From a bacterium UBP9_UBA1432 (GTDB taxonomy: Bacteria > Vulcanimicrobiota > Xenobia > Xenobiales > Xenobiaceae), in the NCBI GenBank assembly GCA_002329445.1, contig DCTU01000288.1, positions 1 to 6,534 on the forward strand: 6,534 nucleotides of DNA, read 5' to 3'. This document shows positions 1 through 5,598 of this stretch, one piece after another (the first letter of the stretch is position 1; the number at the start of each line of letters is the position of its first letter). The notes under the pieces were generated by a model. That model saw only the letters and a program-made list of their open reading frames with translations, was not told where the DNA came from and ran no database searches. Position numbers and translations under genes: made by a program.

Positions 1-85
1 TCCGTCTTCTGATCGCAACAATGAACCCCCTCCCTCTGGCCCGGTTCCCGGCGGTCCCATGGCTCGATGGTCCAGGAGGGAACAG

Positions 86-463
86 TCAGTCCCAGATCGC
101 GCTCGGATGGTTCCTGCGAATCGTCTGGTCCGCCGTCACCAGGCAGACCCCGGCCACGGCTGCCTGGCTGGCGATGATGCGGTCGAAGGGGTCTCGGGTC
201 CACGTCTGGAGGATCGCGCGTTGGACGACGTCCTCAAAGGCAACCCGGGAGACCGTCAGCCCCACCGACGACGTGAGCGCGCCCAGGATCTCGTCCGGGG
301 CCGGGACCAGTCGGCCGATCTCGCGGAGAGACTGGAGTTCCAGCAGGACCATCGGAGAGATCTCCAGGTCCTCCTGGTCCAGCGCACGCCGCGCTCGGGG
401 AGCCAGCCTGTGCAGCGCCGCCAGGTACAACCAGACAACGACGTGTGTATCGAGATGGATCAC
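86..463 (-). CDS. PIN-domain ribonuclease toxin (VapC-like) of a type II toxin-antitoxin pair
   Basis: The product is a 125-residue single PIN domain, the usual size for VapC-type toxins, which cut RNA with Mg2+ or Mn2+ held by a cluster of acidic residues. The four expected acids are visible: Asp5 in HLDTHVVVWL, Glu42 in VLLELQ, Asp94 in TRDPFDRIIASQA and Asp112 in LVTADQTIR. I start it at the GTG at 463, because this overlaps the antitoxin stop as GTGA (translational coupling) and gives the family-typical beginning MIHLDTH. A GTG four codons upstream (475) is the alternative. No strong Shine-Dalgarno site precedes either, so translation probably depends on the antitoxin being read. All catalytic residues are present, so the toxin looks intact. 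The RNA target cannot be told from sequence. Confidence 0.88.
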   Translation of the reverse strand: MIHLDTHVVVWLYLAALHRLAPRARRALDQEDLEISPMVLLELQSLREIGRLVPAPDEILGALTSSVGLTVSRVAFEDVVQRAILQTWTRDPFDRIIASQAAVAGVCLVTADQTIRRNHPSAIWD

Positions 464-684
464 GGATTCCAGCACTCGGACCAGTCGAGGTGGACGAGGT
501 CTCCGGGGTCTCCGGTGACGGCATCGGGATGGGGGATGAGGCGGTCCAGTTTGGACCCCGGGCGATCCGGCACGATGCGGAGGATTCGCCCCTTCCGCTC
601 GACCTCGATCGTCTCGCCGGAGGCCAGGGCCTCGTCGAGGAGCTTGTACAGGTTCTCCCGCAAACGAGTGGCGTTTGTTCGCAT
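460..684 (-). CDS. Phd/YefM-like antitoxin partner of the PIN toxin
   Basis: This 74-residue protein begins MRTNATRLRENLYKLLDEAL and continues GETIEVERKGRILRIVP. That is the pattern of the small Phd/YefM-type DNA-binding domain: an N-terminal strand, a helix that aligns it, then the 'I-x-V-x-R-x-G' strand. The C-terminal third (about residues 45-74, rich in Asp, Pro and Trp) would be the flexible part that wraps the toxin. The start is well supported: AGGGAGGG lies 6 nt upstream of the ATG (691-698). It lies directly upstream of the PIN toxin and shares its stop codon with the toxin start. Antitoxins of this type normally bind their own promoter, and candidate sites are present. The pairing with a PIN toxin is secure by context; the family name is from pattern recognition. 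Confidence 0.78.
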   Translation of the reverse strand: MRTNATRLRENLYKLLDEALASGETIEVERKGRILRIVPDRPGSKLDRLIPHPDAVTGDPGDLVHLDWSECWNP

Positions 685-702
685 GTCGGGCCCTCCCTGA
701 CC

Positions 703-731
703 AGTTTATCTCCTGTCGTTGCGTACGTCAA
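703..731 (-). promoter_or_regulatory. Sigma70-type promoter of the toxin-antitoxin operon
   Basis: Read on the minus strand, TTGACG (731-726) and TAAACT (708-703) are separated by exactly 17 bp. They match the -35 and -10 consensus at 5 and 4 of 6 positions. Transcription would start about 12-15 nt upstream of the antitoxin ATG, leaving room for the AGGGAGGG ribosome site. The position and match are seen directly; activity is inferred. Confidence 0.62.
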
Positions 732-748
732 ACTCTTGCCAGCGTACG
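721..748. repeat. Twin GCGTACG sites, candidate antitoxin operator
   Basis: GCGTACG occurs at 721-727 and again at 742-748, a 21-bp repeat distance, which is two turns of the helix. Each copy holds the self-complementary core CGTACG. The first overlaps the -35 box and the second lies just upstream of it. Paired palindromes around a promoter are typical of autoregulated toxin-antitoxin operons, where antitoxin dimers bind side by side. Binding is inferred. Confidence 0.4.
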
Positions 749-1099
749 GTCGATGGCCCAAACGCATGCAAGGATGCGTTCGAGGACCTGGCGCCCGAAG
801 AAGGCGTCATGGCGGTCGCACACCTCGCAGGACACCCCGGGAAGCTTGCACTTCCCTTCCGGCTCCAGAGTCCAGGGTCTTCTGCCGGCCCAGAGCGCGC
901 AGTTCCAGCTTCCCGTCGTCCCATCGATGCGCACAGGGCCGTTCGTCGCGCCAGGTCCCGCTCGAACAGGCGTCCTGCCAGACTCCCCAGGCGCGGCGGT
1001 GCCCGCAGGGGGAGCGTGGCCTTGCTGGAATTCCTGAACGCCGGCCGCAGAGAGAAGCTGGCCGGGGCGGAGGGACTCCCATGGCACGCTCTGGTTCAC
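728..1099 (-). pseudogene. Coding-like minus-strand stretch with LPGV-x-C-x2-C motif, possible remnant
   Basis: This is the only candidate gene in the 380-bp gap between the toxin-antitoxin operon and the next gene. The minus-strand frame is open for 123 residues. Its last 70 or so have strongly coding-like codons (G or C at most third positions, mixed second positions). That part contains WTLEPEGKCKLPGVSCEVC and then RHDAFFGRQVLERILACVWA. The LPGV-x-C-x2-C pattern reminds me of the myxobacterial 'double-CXXCG' paralogous family, but only one CxxC is present and the glycine after it is missing, so the match is weak. The first 55 residues are low-complexity, no ribosome site precedes the ATG at 1099, and that start would overlap the divergent gene at 1081. 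A truncated or non-functional remnant is as likely as a short real gene, or a chance open frame in GC-rich DNA. Confidence 0.25.
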
Positions 1100-1674
1100 A
1101 GTTCATGATCGGTCTGACGCTGCTGAATGTCGGAATCCTGGCTGTCCATCTATTCACTGCTTCCGCCAGGGCTGACAGCAGCATCGTCACCGCCAGTGAG
1201 GTCCGCATCGTCGATGCCGACGGGGTCGTCCGGGCGCGGCTCGGACCCGACCCTGAGAACCAACAGCCTTGTCTGGTCCTCCTGGACCGCAAAGGAACGG
1301 CCTTGCTCAAGCTGGAGGCTTGCGACTGGGGAGCCACGGGGCTGTCCATCAACGACCGGAACGGGGCCGTGCACACCGACCTCGCTGTGGACAACCATGG
1401 AGATCCGTCCCTTTCCCTGTATGGTGGTTCTGGCCTGGCAACCGAGAATCTGGCGTCGGATGAGGGGGGTGGCAGTCTCCGCCTGGGATTCGAGGGAGAG
1501 CCCGGCCGGTCCGAGCGGGCGGGCACGATTCCGAGGGTCATACTGTACAGCCCGCACATCGGGGGAGGGGGGCCTGGGCACGACAACCGGATCATCCTCC
1601 GGTCCCCTCTCGACGAGTCGCCGAGCATCGTGACGCAGGTCCGCGGGCGGGAGACGTGGTCCAGTCCGCGCTGA
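1081..1674 (+). CDS. Exported or membrane-anchored protein with DADG-type beta repeats, function unknown
   Basis: The product has 197 residues. GGAGGG (1069-1074) lies 6 nt before the ATG and supports this start over the longer open frame upstream. Residues 8-26 are hydrophobic (FMIGLTLLNVGILAVHLF) and are followed by ASARA-DSS, a plausible signal-peptidase I site after Ala31; uncleaved, it would be an N-terminal anchor. The mature part carries degenerate short repeats in which a strand, an Asp-rich turn and another strand alternate: EVRIVDADGVVRARL (40-54), CLVLLDRKGTALLKLE (64-79), TGLSINDRNGAVHTDLAV (86-102) and then PSLSLYG. I have seen such 'D-x-x-G-x-x-RA' repeats in uncharacterised proteins of environmental bacteria, where they suggest a stacked beta fold. 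No catalytic motif is visible. The C-terminal 60 residues are Gly- and Arg-rich. Its neighbours give no clue to function. Confidence 0.8.
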   Translation: MARSGSQFMIGLTLLNVGILAVHLFTASARADSSIVTASEVRIVDADGVVRARLGPDPENQQPCLVLLDRKGTALLKLEACDWGATGLSINDRNGAVHTDLAVDNHGDPSLSLYGGSGLATENLASDEGGGSLRLGFEGEPGRSERAGTIPRVILYSPHIGGGGPGHDNRIILRSPLDESPSIVTQVRGRETWSSPR

Positions 1675-1714
1675 GGTTCCTGTCGGCCCAGCCCTGATGC
1701 GCCGTGGTCCTTCA

Positions 1715-1747
1715 CCTTCCGGCTGGCGGTGCTGGCCAGCTTGAAGG
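1715..1747 (+). terminator. Inverted repeat after the DADG-repeat gene, possible transcript end
   Basis: CCTTC-CG-GCTGGC (1715-1727) pairs with GCCAGC-TT-GAAGG (1735-1747) around a 7-nt loop: 11 base pairs with one 2x2 internal mismatch, 41 nt after the stop codon at 1674. No run of T follows, so it is not a classical intrinsic terminator. It could stabilise a 3' end or be chance in GC-rich DNA. Confidence 0.25.
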
Positions 1748-1921
1748 CGGACTTGGCGCCTCCCAGTCGGGGGACCTGGGCAAGGTGATCGTCGTGGGCG
1801 TCCCGAGCCAGGTTCCTTCCGTTCTCCAGGGCGCGGGTGCCGCAGGCGAAGCCCGCGCGCAGCTTGGTCAGGACCACACCAGGAGGAGGTGGATCCGTCC
1901 GGCCCGGCACAGGGGCCATAA

Positions 1922-2492
1922 ATGGCCGCTGTGGCGTGCTTTCTGCCCTCCCTGGGCCTCTTCAAAGGGTCGAGCGCGATGGGGCGGGGGATTCAGGCGA
2001 CAGCCCCGCTCATGCGGGGTCGGCGGTGGGCACGGGACCGACTTCCTGGTGGACCACCGGACCTGTGGATCGGGCCTTCCTGGGAGGCCTGCCCCCAGAT
2101 GCGGGCCACCCTCTTCGATCGGCCCGCCGTGGTGGGGATGGCCAGGGACAGCCCCGAGGGATCGCGACTTCGAGGCCACCCTTGGCCTGGCCGGTGAGCC
2201 CGACCCGCGGGACAATCTGTCGATTTTCCAGGCGGCGCGCGGGAGCATGGATTTCCTGCCTGGCTTCATCTCCAGGCGCGCCTCTGTGGTCGATGTGCAC
2301 GCAACCGGGGATGGCCGGCGCGCGGACCTGGACGACCTCTTGCAGGCCTCCTGGAACAGGGTTCCCGCCCCGCCCGAGGTGTTGCGCCCGGGCCCCGTGG
2401 AGCTGGCGGGCAGGAGCCAAGGGTCGACAGACACGCTGTTGAGGAGGCCAGTGTGGCTTGAAACGCCGAGCGGCCGGAACCAGTCCCACTGA
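1922..2492 (+). pseudogene. Possible frameshifted gene of unknown family
   Basis: From the ATG at 1922, and most convincingly from about 2050, one frame reads with gene-like codons: DLWIGPSWEACPQMRATLF and then RPAVVGMARDSPEG. Near the C/G runs at 2151-2161 the coding-like signal moves one base forward into another frame. It then continues RDFEATLGLAGEPDPRDNLS, FQAARGSMDFLPGF and ADLDDLLQASWNRVP to a stop at 2490-2492. Third positions in the second part are mostly G or C while second positions are mixed, as in real genes. I do not recognise the protein. A single-base error or mutation could have split one gene; alternatively, both parts are chance open frames, since the opposite strand is also open. 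Confidence 0.2.
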
Positions 2493-2610
2493 ACGCGACA
2501 CACGAATCGGGGGTGGGCGCGGAAACCGCGGTTGTCAGGTTGGGGCCTGGGGAGGTCTTCCGGCCCCCGGCAGATCCAAGACCGCACCCAGGTCAGGGCA
2601 GGCAGGTGCC

Positions 2611-3444
2611 TCAACCCGCGGCAGGGGCTTTGCGAGCCGCAAACCGAGCACTCCAGACCCGACCCTCCAGGCTTCGGGCCATGTCGGCCGAGGGACCGCA
2701 GCAGGATCGCTGGTTGACCGGCAGTTCGGACTTCACGAAGTCCTCCAGGGTGGTGCCCGAGTAGACGGCCCGCTCCAGGACCTGCACCTCCTGAAGGCCG
2801 GCGGCCCGCAGGCCCTGCAGGTACTCCTCCTCACGGATGGCCCCTGAGATGCAGGAACAGTAGAGGGCGGGGTCGCGGCGCACCTCCTCGGGCAGGTCCT
2901 GGACCACGATGTCCGAGACCCGCATCCGGCCCCCAGGCTTGAGCACCCGGGCGATTTCGCGGAAGACCCGGGGCTTGTCGGGCGAGAGGTTGATCACGCA
3001 GTTGGAGATCACCCAGTCCACCGAGCAGTCCTCCACGGGCAGTTCCTCGATGAACCCCTGGCGCACCTCGATGTTGGCCTGGTCCGCCACGTTGCGGCGG
3101 GCACGCTCCAGCATCTCGGGGGTCATGTCCACGCCGATCACCCGCCCTGTGGGTCCCACCTTGCGCGCCGCCAGCAGCAGGTCCAGGCCGGCGCCCGAGC
3201 CCAGATCCAGGACCACCTCACCCTCCTCCACCTCGCTGAAGGCCACGGGGTTCCCGCAGCCGAAGGCGTTGGCCACGGCATCCTCGGGCAGGCCGGCCAG
3301 GTCCTGCTCGCCATAACCCGCGGCCCGCGCAGCCACCCCCTTGGGACTGGGCCCCGAGCAGCACCCCCCGTTGCTGACGGGTCGGGACACGGCCTCGGCA
3401 TAGGCCTTGGACACCTGCAGGCGGATATCGGGCTGGTTGGTCAC
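2611..3444 (-). CDS. arsM: ArsM, arsenite S-adenosylmethionine methyltransferase
   Basis: ArsM adds methyl groups from S-adenosylmethionine to arsenite in the cytoplasm, giving methylated, partly volatile arsenicals. The 277-residue product has a class I methyltransferase fold: motif I VVLDLGSGAGLDLLLAAR (77-94), GVDMTPEML (104-112) and RVLKPGGRMRVSDI (166-179). All four cysteine positions used by ArsM enzymes appear: NGGCC (28-29), FGCGNP (63), SNCVINLSPDK (149) and YCSCISGAI (196/198). A further Cys pair lies near the C-terminus (SCCGP, 248-249). I start at the GTG at 3444 because GGAGGA (3457-3452) lies 7 nt before it and the resulting TNQPDIRLQVSKAYAEAV opening suits the family. An ATG at 3459 and a GTG at 3492 are alternatives; the latter would be nearly leaderless. 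It is transcribed away from arsR, with an ArsR-type operator in its promoter. Confidence 0.93.
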   Translation of the reverse strand: MTNQPDIRLQVSKAYAEAVSRPVSNGGCCSGPSPKGVAARAAGYGEQDLAGLPEDAVANAFGCGNPVAFSEVEEGEVVLDLGSGAGLDLLLAARKVGPTGRVIGVDMTPEMLERARRNVADQANIEVRQGFIEELPVEDCSVDWVISNCVINLSPDKPRVFREIARVLKPGGRMRVSDIVVQDLPEEVRRDPALYCSCISGAIREEEYLQGLRAAGLQEVQVLERAVYSGTTLEDFVKSELPVNQRSCCGPSADMARSLEGRVWSARFAARKAPAAG

Positions 3445-3499
3445 GGGACGTTCCTCCATCGTGGGACTGGGAGACCTGTCGTGCGGCTCCACGGGGCGG

Positions 3500-3528
3500 A
3501 TCCTATCGTAGTTCTACGATGAGTGCAA
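3500..3528 (-). promoter_or_regulatory. arsM promoter
   Basis: On the minus strand, TTGCAC (3528-3523) and TAGGAT (3505-3500) lie 17 bp apart, matching the consensus boxes at 3 and 4 of 6 positions. The spacer is almost entirely the palindromic operator, so a bound repressor would block RNA polymerase. Transcription would start near 3493, giving a leader of about 50 nt to the chosen arsM start. The boxes are modest; the case rests mainly on the operator. Confidence 0.45.
3505..3520. promoter_or_regulatory. ArsR operator 1 (arsM side)
   Basis: ATCGTAGTTCTACGAT is an inverted repeat with two perfect 7-nt arms around a TT centre. ArsR/SmtB dimers bind such AT-centred dyads. A close copy lies in the arsR promoter, so the same regulator should control both directions. 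Binding is inferred. Confidence 0.7.
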
Positions 3529-3602
3529 GCCCTTCTCACCGCCTGCAGACAGCGAAGCAGACGCCGGCGGGACGGAGGCGGGCGCGGGCCTCCCGGCCCT
3601 GC

Positions 3603-3632
3603 TTGACAATCATGGGCCTCCCCGCCTATCGT
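3603..3632 (+). promoter_or_regulatory. Promoter of the arsR-arsC-acr3 operon
   Basis: A perfect -35 box, TTGACA (3603-3608), is followed after 18 bp by TATCGT (3627-3632), which matches the -10 consensus at 4 of 6 positions. The -10 box lies inside operator 2. Transcription would begin around 3639-3642, almost on the first arsR ATG, so the mRNA may be leaderless or use the ATG at 3669. Confidence 0.6.
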
Positions 3633-3643
3633 ATTTTCACGAT
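3628..3643. promoter_or_regulatory. ArsR operator 2 (arsR side)
   Basis: ATCGTATTTTCACGAT has the same 16-bp length and outer half-sites (ATCGT...ACGAT) as operator 1. It is one base pair less symmetric inside. It covers the -10 box and the expected transcription start, so binding would give autorepression of arsR and its operon. Two matching dyads in one 150-bp divergent region are strong internal evidence for a shared regulator. Confidence 0.68.
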
Positions 3644-4022
3644 GAACATCCCGCCCAAGCAGCTCCCCATGGACCGCCCGCCCCTGGACGAACCGGGCTT
3701 CGAGCGCGACCTGGCCCGCCTGGCCAAGGCCCTGGGACATCCCGCCCGGGTGCGCATCGTGCGCTTCCTTCTGGCCCGGGACGCCTGCATGTGCGGCGAC
3801 ATCGTCGAGCACCTGCCCTTGGCCCAGTCCACCGTCTCCCAGCACCTCAAGGCCCTGAAGGACTCCGGCCTGGTGCAGGGGACCATCGCCGGGCCGCGAG
3901 TCTGCTACTGCGTGGACCGCAAGGTCCTGGAACGCTTCCGGGACCTGGTAGGCCGACTCCAACCTTGCCTCGAGGCGGATCCGGACTGTCGGGGTCTGCT
4001 GGACCAGCAGGAGGAACCGTGA
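3642..4022 (+). CDS. arsR: ArsR-family arsenite-responsive repressor
   Basis: This is a winged-helix repressor that leaves DNA when arsenite binds its cysteines. The 126-residue product has the ArsR core: LAKALGHPARVRIVRFLL (28-44) leads into the helix-turn-helix, LPLAQSTVSQHLKALKDSGLV (58-78) contains the recognition helix, and a wing follows. The metal-site candidates are Cys49 and Cys51 in ACMCGDIV, at the position of the ELCVCDL motif of classical ArsR, with Cys88 and Cys90 in RVCYCVD. Cys109 and Cys116 lie near the C-terminus. The frame is open back to 3519, but that would start inside operator 1, so I use the ATG at 3642. The ATG at 3669 (117 residues) is equally possible, and neither has a clear ribosome site. 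It is the first gene of the operon; its stop overlaps arsC as GTGA. Confidence 0.9.
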   Translation: MNIPPKQLPMDRPPLDEPGFERDLARLAKALGHPARVRIVRFLLARDACMCGDIVEHLPLAQSTVSQHLKALKDSGLVQGTIAGPRVCYCVDRKVLERFRDLVGRLQPCLEADPDCRGLLDQQEEP

Positions 4023-4483
4023 ACCCGACACCCGAGGTGACTGCACTCCGACGGATCCTGTTCCTGTGCACGGGCAACTCCTGTCGCAGCCAGATGGCCG
4101 AAGGTTGGGCCCGGGCCCTGGCCTCCGACCGGATCAAGGCCTGGTCGGCCGGGCTGGAGGCCCACGGCCTGAACCCCCAGGCCGTCCTGGTCATGCGGGA
4201 GGCCGGCGTGGACATCAGCCGGCAGCGCTCCAAGACGCTGGACGAGGTGGCCCACCTGGAGTTCGATTGCGTGGTGACGGTGTGCGACCACGCCCGGGAG
4301 ACTTGCCCCCTCTTCCCTGGCCGCACCCACAGGATCCACGCCGCTTTCGACGACCCTCCCACCCTTGCCCGCCAGGCGGCCTCCCCCGAGGAGGCCCTGG
4401 GGATCTATCGACGGGTCCGGGACGAGATCCGGGACTTCGTCCTGGGCCTTCCCGAGCTCGTGAGCCGGAGGGGTGACGCGTGA
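4019..4483 (+). CDS. arsC: ArsC, thiol-dependent arsenate reductase of the low-molecular-weight phosphatase fold
   Basis: ArsC reduces arsenate to arsenite in the cytoplasm so that Acr3 can expel it. The 154-residue product carries the phosphatase-like anion loop CTGNSCRSQMAEGW (catalytic Cys17, Arg23). It also has the VTVCDHARETC segment, with Cys89 and Cys96 placed as in thioredoxin-coupled ArsC (plasmid pI258 Cys10, Cys82 and Cys89, offset by 7). AFDDPP (109-114) supplies the conserved Asp region. All three redox cysteines are present, so it should be active. The GTG start overlaps the arsR stop (GTGA), and AGGAGG lies 4 nt upstream (4009-4014). The acr3 start overlaps its own stop in the same way. 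Leucine codons are mostly CTG, like the left part of acr3 and unlike its right part. Confidence 0.94.
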   Translation: MNPTPEVTALRRILFLCTGNSCRSQMAEGWARALASDRIKAWSAGLEAHGLNPQAVLVMREAGVDISRQRSKTLDEVAHLEFDCVVTVCDHARETCPLFPGRTHRIHAAFDDPPTLARQAASPEEALGIYRRVRDEIRDFVLGLPELVSRRGDA

Positions 4484-5598
4484 AGAGCGAACCGAAAGCA
4501 GGCCAGGCTGTGGGCTGCCAGGCGCCTCGCCTGGGCTTCCTGGACCGGTTCCTGACCCTGTGGATCTTCATGGCGATGGTCGGGGGGGTGGCCCTGGGCC
4601 ATTTCTGGCCAGGGGTCGAGCCGTTCCTGGAGCGCTTCCAGGTCGGCACCACCAGCATCCCGATCGCCGTGGGCCTGGTCGTGATGATGTATCCGCCCCT
4701 GGCCAAGGTCCGCTACGAAGAGCTGCCCGAGGTCTTCCGCAACCTGCGCATCCTGGGGCTGTCGCTGGTGCAGAACTGGGTGATCGGACCCATCCTGATG
4801 TTCGCCTTGGCGGTGGCCTTCCTGAACGGTCAACCGGAGTACATGACCGGCGTGATCCTGATCGGCCTGGCCCGCTGCATCGCCATGGTCATCGTCTGGA
4901 ACGATCTCGCGAAGGGCGACTGCGAGTACTGCGCCGCGATCGTCGGTGTCAATTCGGTCTTCCAGGTGCTCTTCTACGCAGTCTACGCCTATGTCTTCAT
5001 CACCGTTCTCCCGCCGCTCCTCGGCATCGGCGCCGGAACAGAGGTGCCGATCACCATCGCGGGCGTCGCCGTCACGGTCTTTATCTACCTGGGTATCCCG
5101 TTCATCGCGGGGTTCCTGACCCGCTTTGCACTCCTCCGGGTGAAGTCGAAGGAGTGGTATCAGACCCGGTTCATCCCGAAGATCTCGCCGATCACGCTCA
5201 TCGCCCTGCTCTTCACGATCGTGATGATGTTCTCGACGCAGGGCGGCAACATCGTGGCGCTGCCGTTCGACGTCGTCCGGATCGCCATCCCGCTCACGCT
5301 CTACTTCCTGATCATGTTCTTCGCAAGCTTCTGGATGAGCTGGAAGATCGGTGTCGACTACGGGAAGTCAACGTCGCTTGCATTCACCGCCGCGAGCAAC
5401 AACTTCGAGCTCGCCATCGCCGTTGCCATCGGGGTCTTCGGGATCGGCTCCGGCGTGGCGTTTGCCACCGTTGTCGGGCCGCTGCTCGAGGTGCCGGTGC
5501 TGATCTCACTCGTGAACGTCGCCCTCCGGCTCCGGGACCGCTGGTATGGAGGAGCGGTCGAGGCATATTGTCCTGCGCCACATGAGGGATTACCCTGA
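4480..5598 (+). CDS. acr3: Acr3 arsenite efflux permease
   Basis: Acr3 is an inner-membrane carrier that expels arsenite using the proton gradient. The 372-residue product is highly hydrophobic, with about ten membrane segments, the normal size for the family. The family signature GLARCIAMVIVWNDLAKGD (129-147) holds the essential Cys133, and ASNNFELAIAVAIGVFG (305-321) holds the conserved Glu310. The GTG start overlaps the arsC stop (GTGA), and GGAGGGG (4467-4473) lies 6 nt upstream. The codon usage is odd. The first 142 codons use CTG for 17 of 18 leucines and never CTC; from codon 143 on, CTC is used 16 times and CTG 7 of 25. Arginine shifts from CGC (6 of 7) to CGG (5 of 7). The switch falls in the most conserved stretch, so the gene appears to be spliced from two sources, though the protein reads through intact. 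Confidence 0.95.
   Translation: MKSEPKAGQAVGCQAPRLGFLDRFLTLWIFMAMVGGVALGHFWPGVEPFLERFQVGTTSIPIAVGLVVMMYPPLAKVRYEELPEVFRNLRILGLSLVQNWVIGPILMFALAVAFLNGQPEYMTGVILIGLARCIAMVIVWNDLAKGDCEYCAAIVGVNSVFQVLFYAVYAYVFITVLPPLLGIGAGTEVPITIAGVAVTVFIYLGIPFIAGFLTRFALLRVKSKEWYQTRFIPKISPITLIALLFTIVMMFSTQGGNIVALPFDVVRIAIPLTLYFLIMFFASFWMSWKIGVDYGKSTSLAFTAASNNFELAIAVAIGVFGIGSGVAFATVVGPLLEVPVLISLVNVALRLRDRWYGGAVEAYCPAPHEGLP

Larger units (their letters stand above)
1675..2610. other. 936-bp stretch with no recognisable gene
   Basis: Both strands are open over long distances because the DNA is so GC-rich, but no frame gives a protein family I know, and no long frame starts behind a ribosome site. Two parts do look coding-like by codon pattern. 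One is roughly 1690-1919, readable in the same codon register on either strand; the minus reading contains LENGRNLARDAHDDHLAQVP. The other is roughly 2050-2492 on the plus strand. No tRNA, rRNA, transposon ends or array repeats are apparent. The most economical reading is decayed accessory DNA between the exported-protein gene and the ars cluster. Confidence 0.4.

Noticed and set aside
445..1674. A 409-residue plus-strand open frame covering the toxin-antitoxin region and the exported protein
   Set aside because: Only the part from 1081 has a ribosome site, signal peptide and coherent protein sequence. The upstream part is antisense to the well-supported antitoxin and is Arg- and Pro-rich nonsense.
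807..1919. A 370-residue minus-strand open frame
   Set aside because: Most of it is the antisense of the 1081-1674 gene. No ribosome site is visible at its ATG and no family is recognisable; only the 1690-1919 part looks coding-like.
1675..2610. An insertion sequence between the exported-protein gene and arsM
   Set aside because: No terminal inverted repeats, target duplication or recognisable transposase motif could be found by eye in any frame.
3586..3599. GGGCC-TCCC-GGCCC hairpin upstream of the arsR promoter
   Set aside because: Five base pairs in very GC-rich DNA are expected by chance, and it has no T run or clear role.
3519..3641. N-terminal extension of arsR from the ATG at 3519
   Set aside because: That ATG lies inside the arsM-side operator, upstream of the TTGACA promoter that should produce the arsR mRNA, and the extra 41 residues are Arg-rich with no ArsR similarity.
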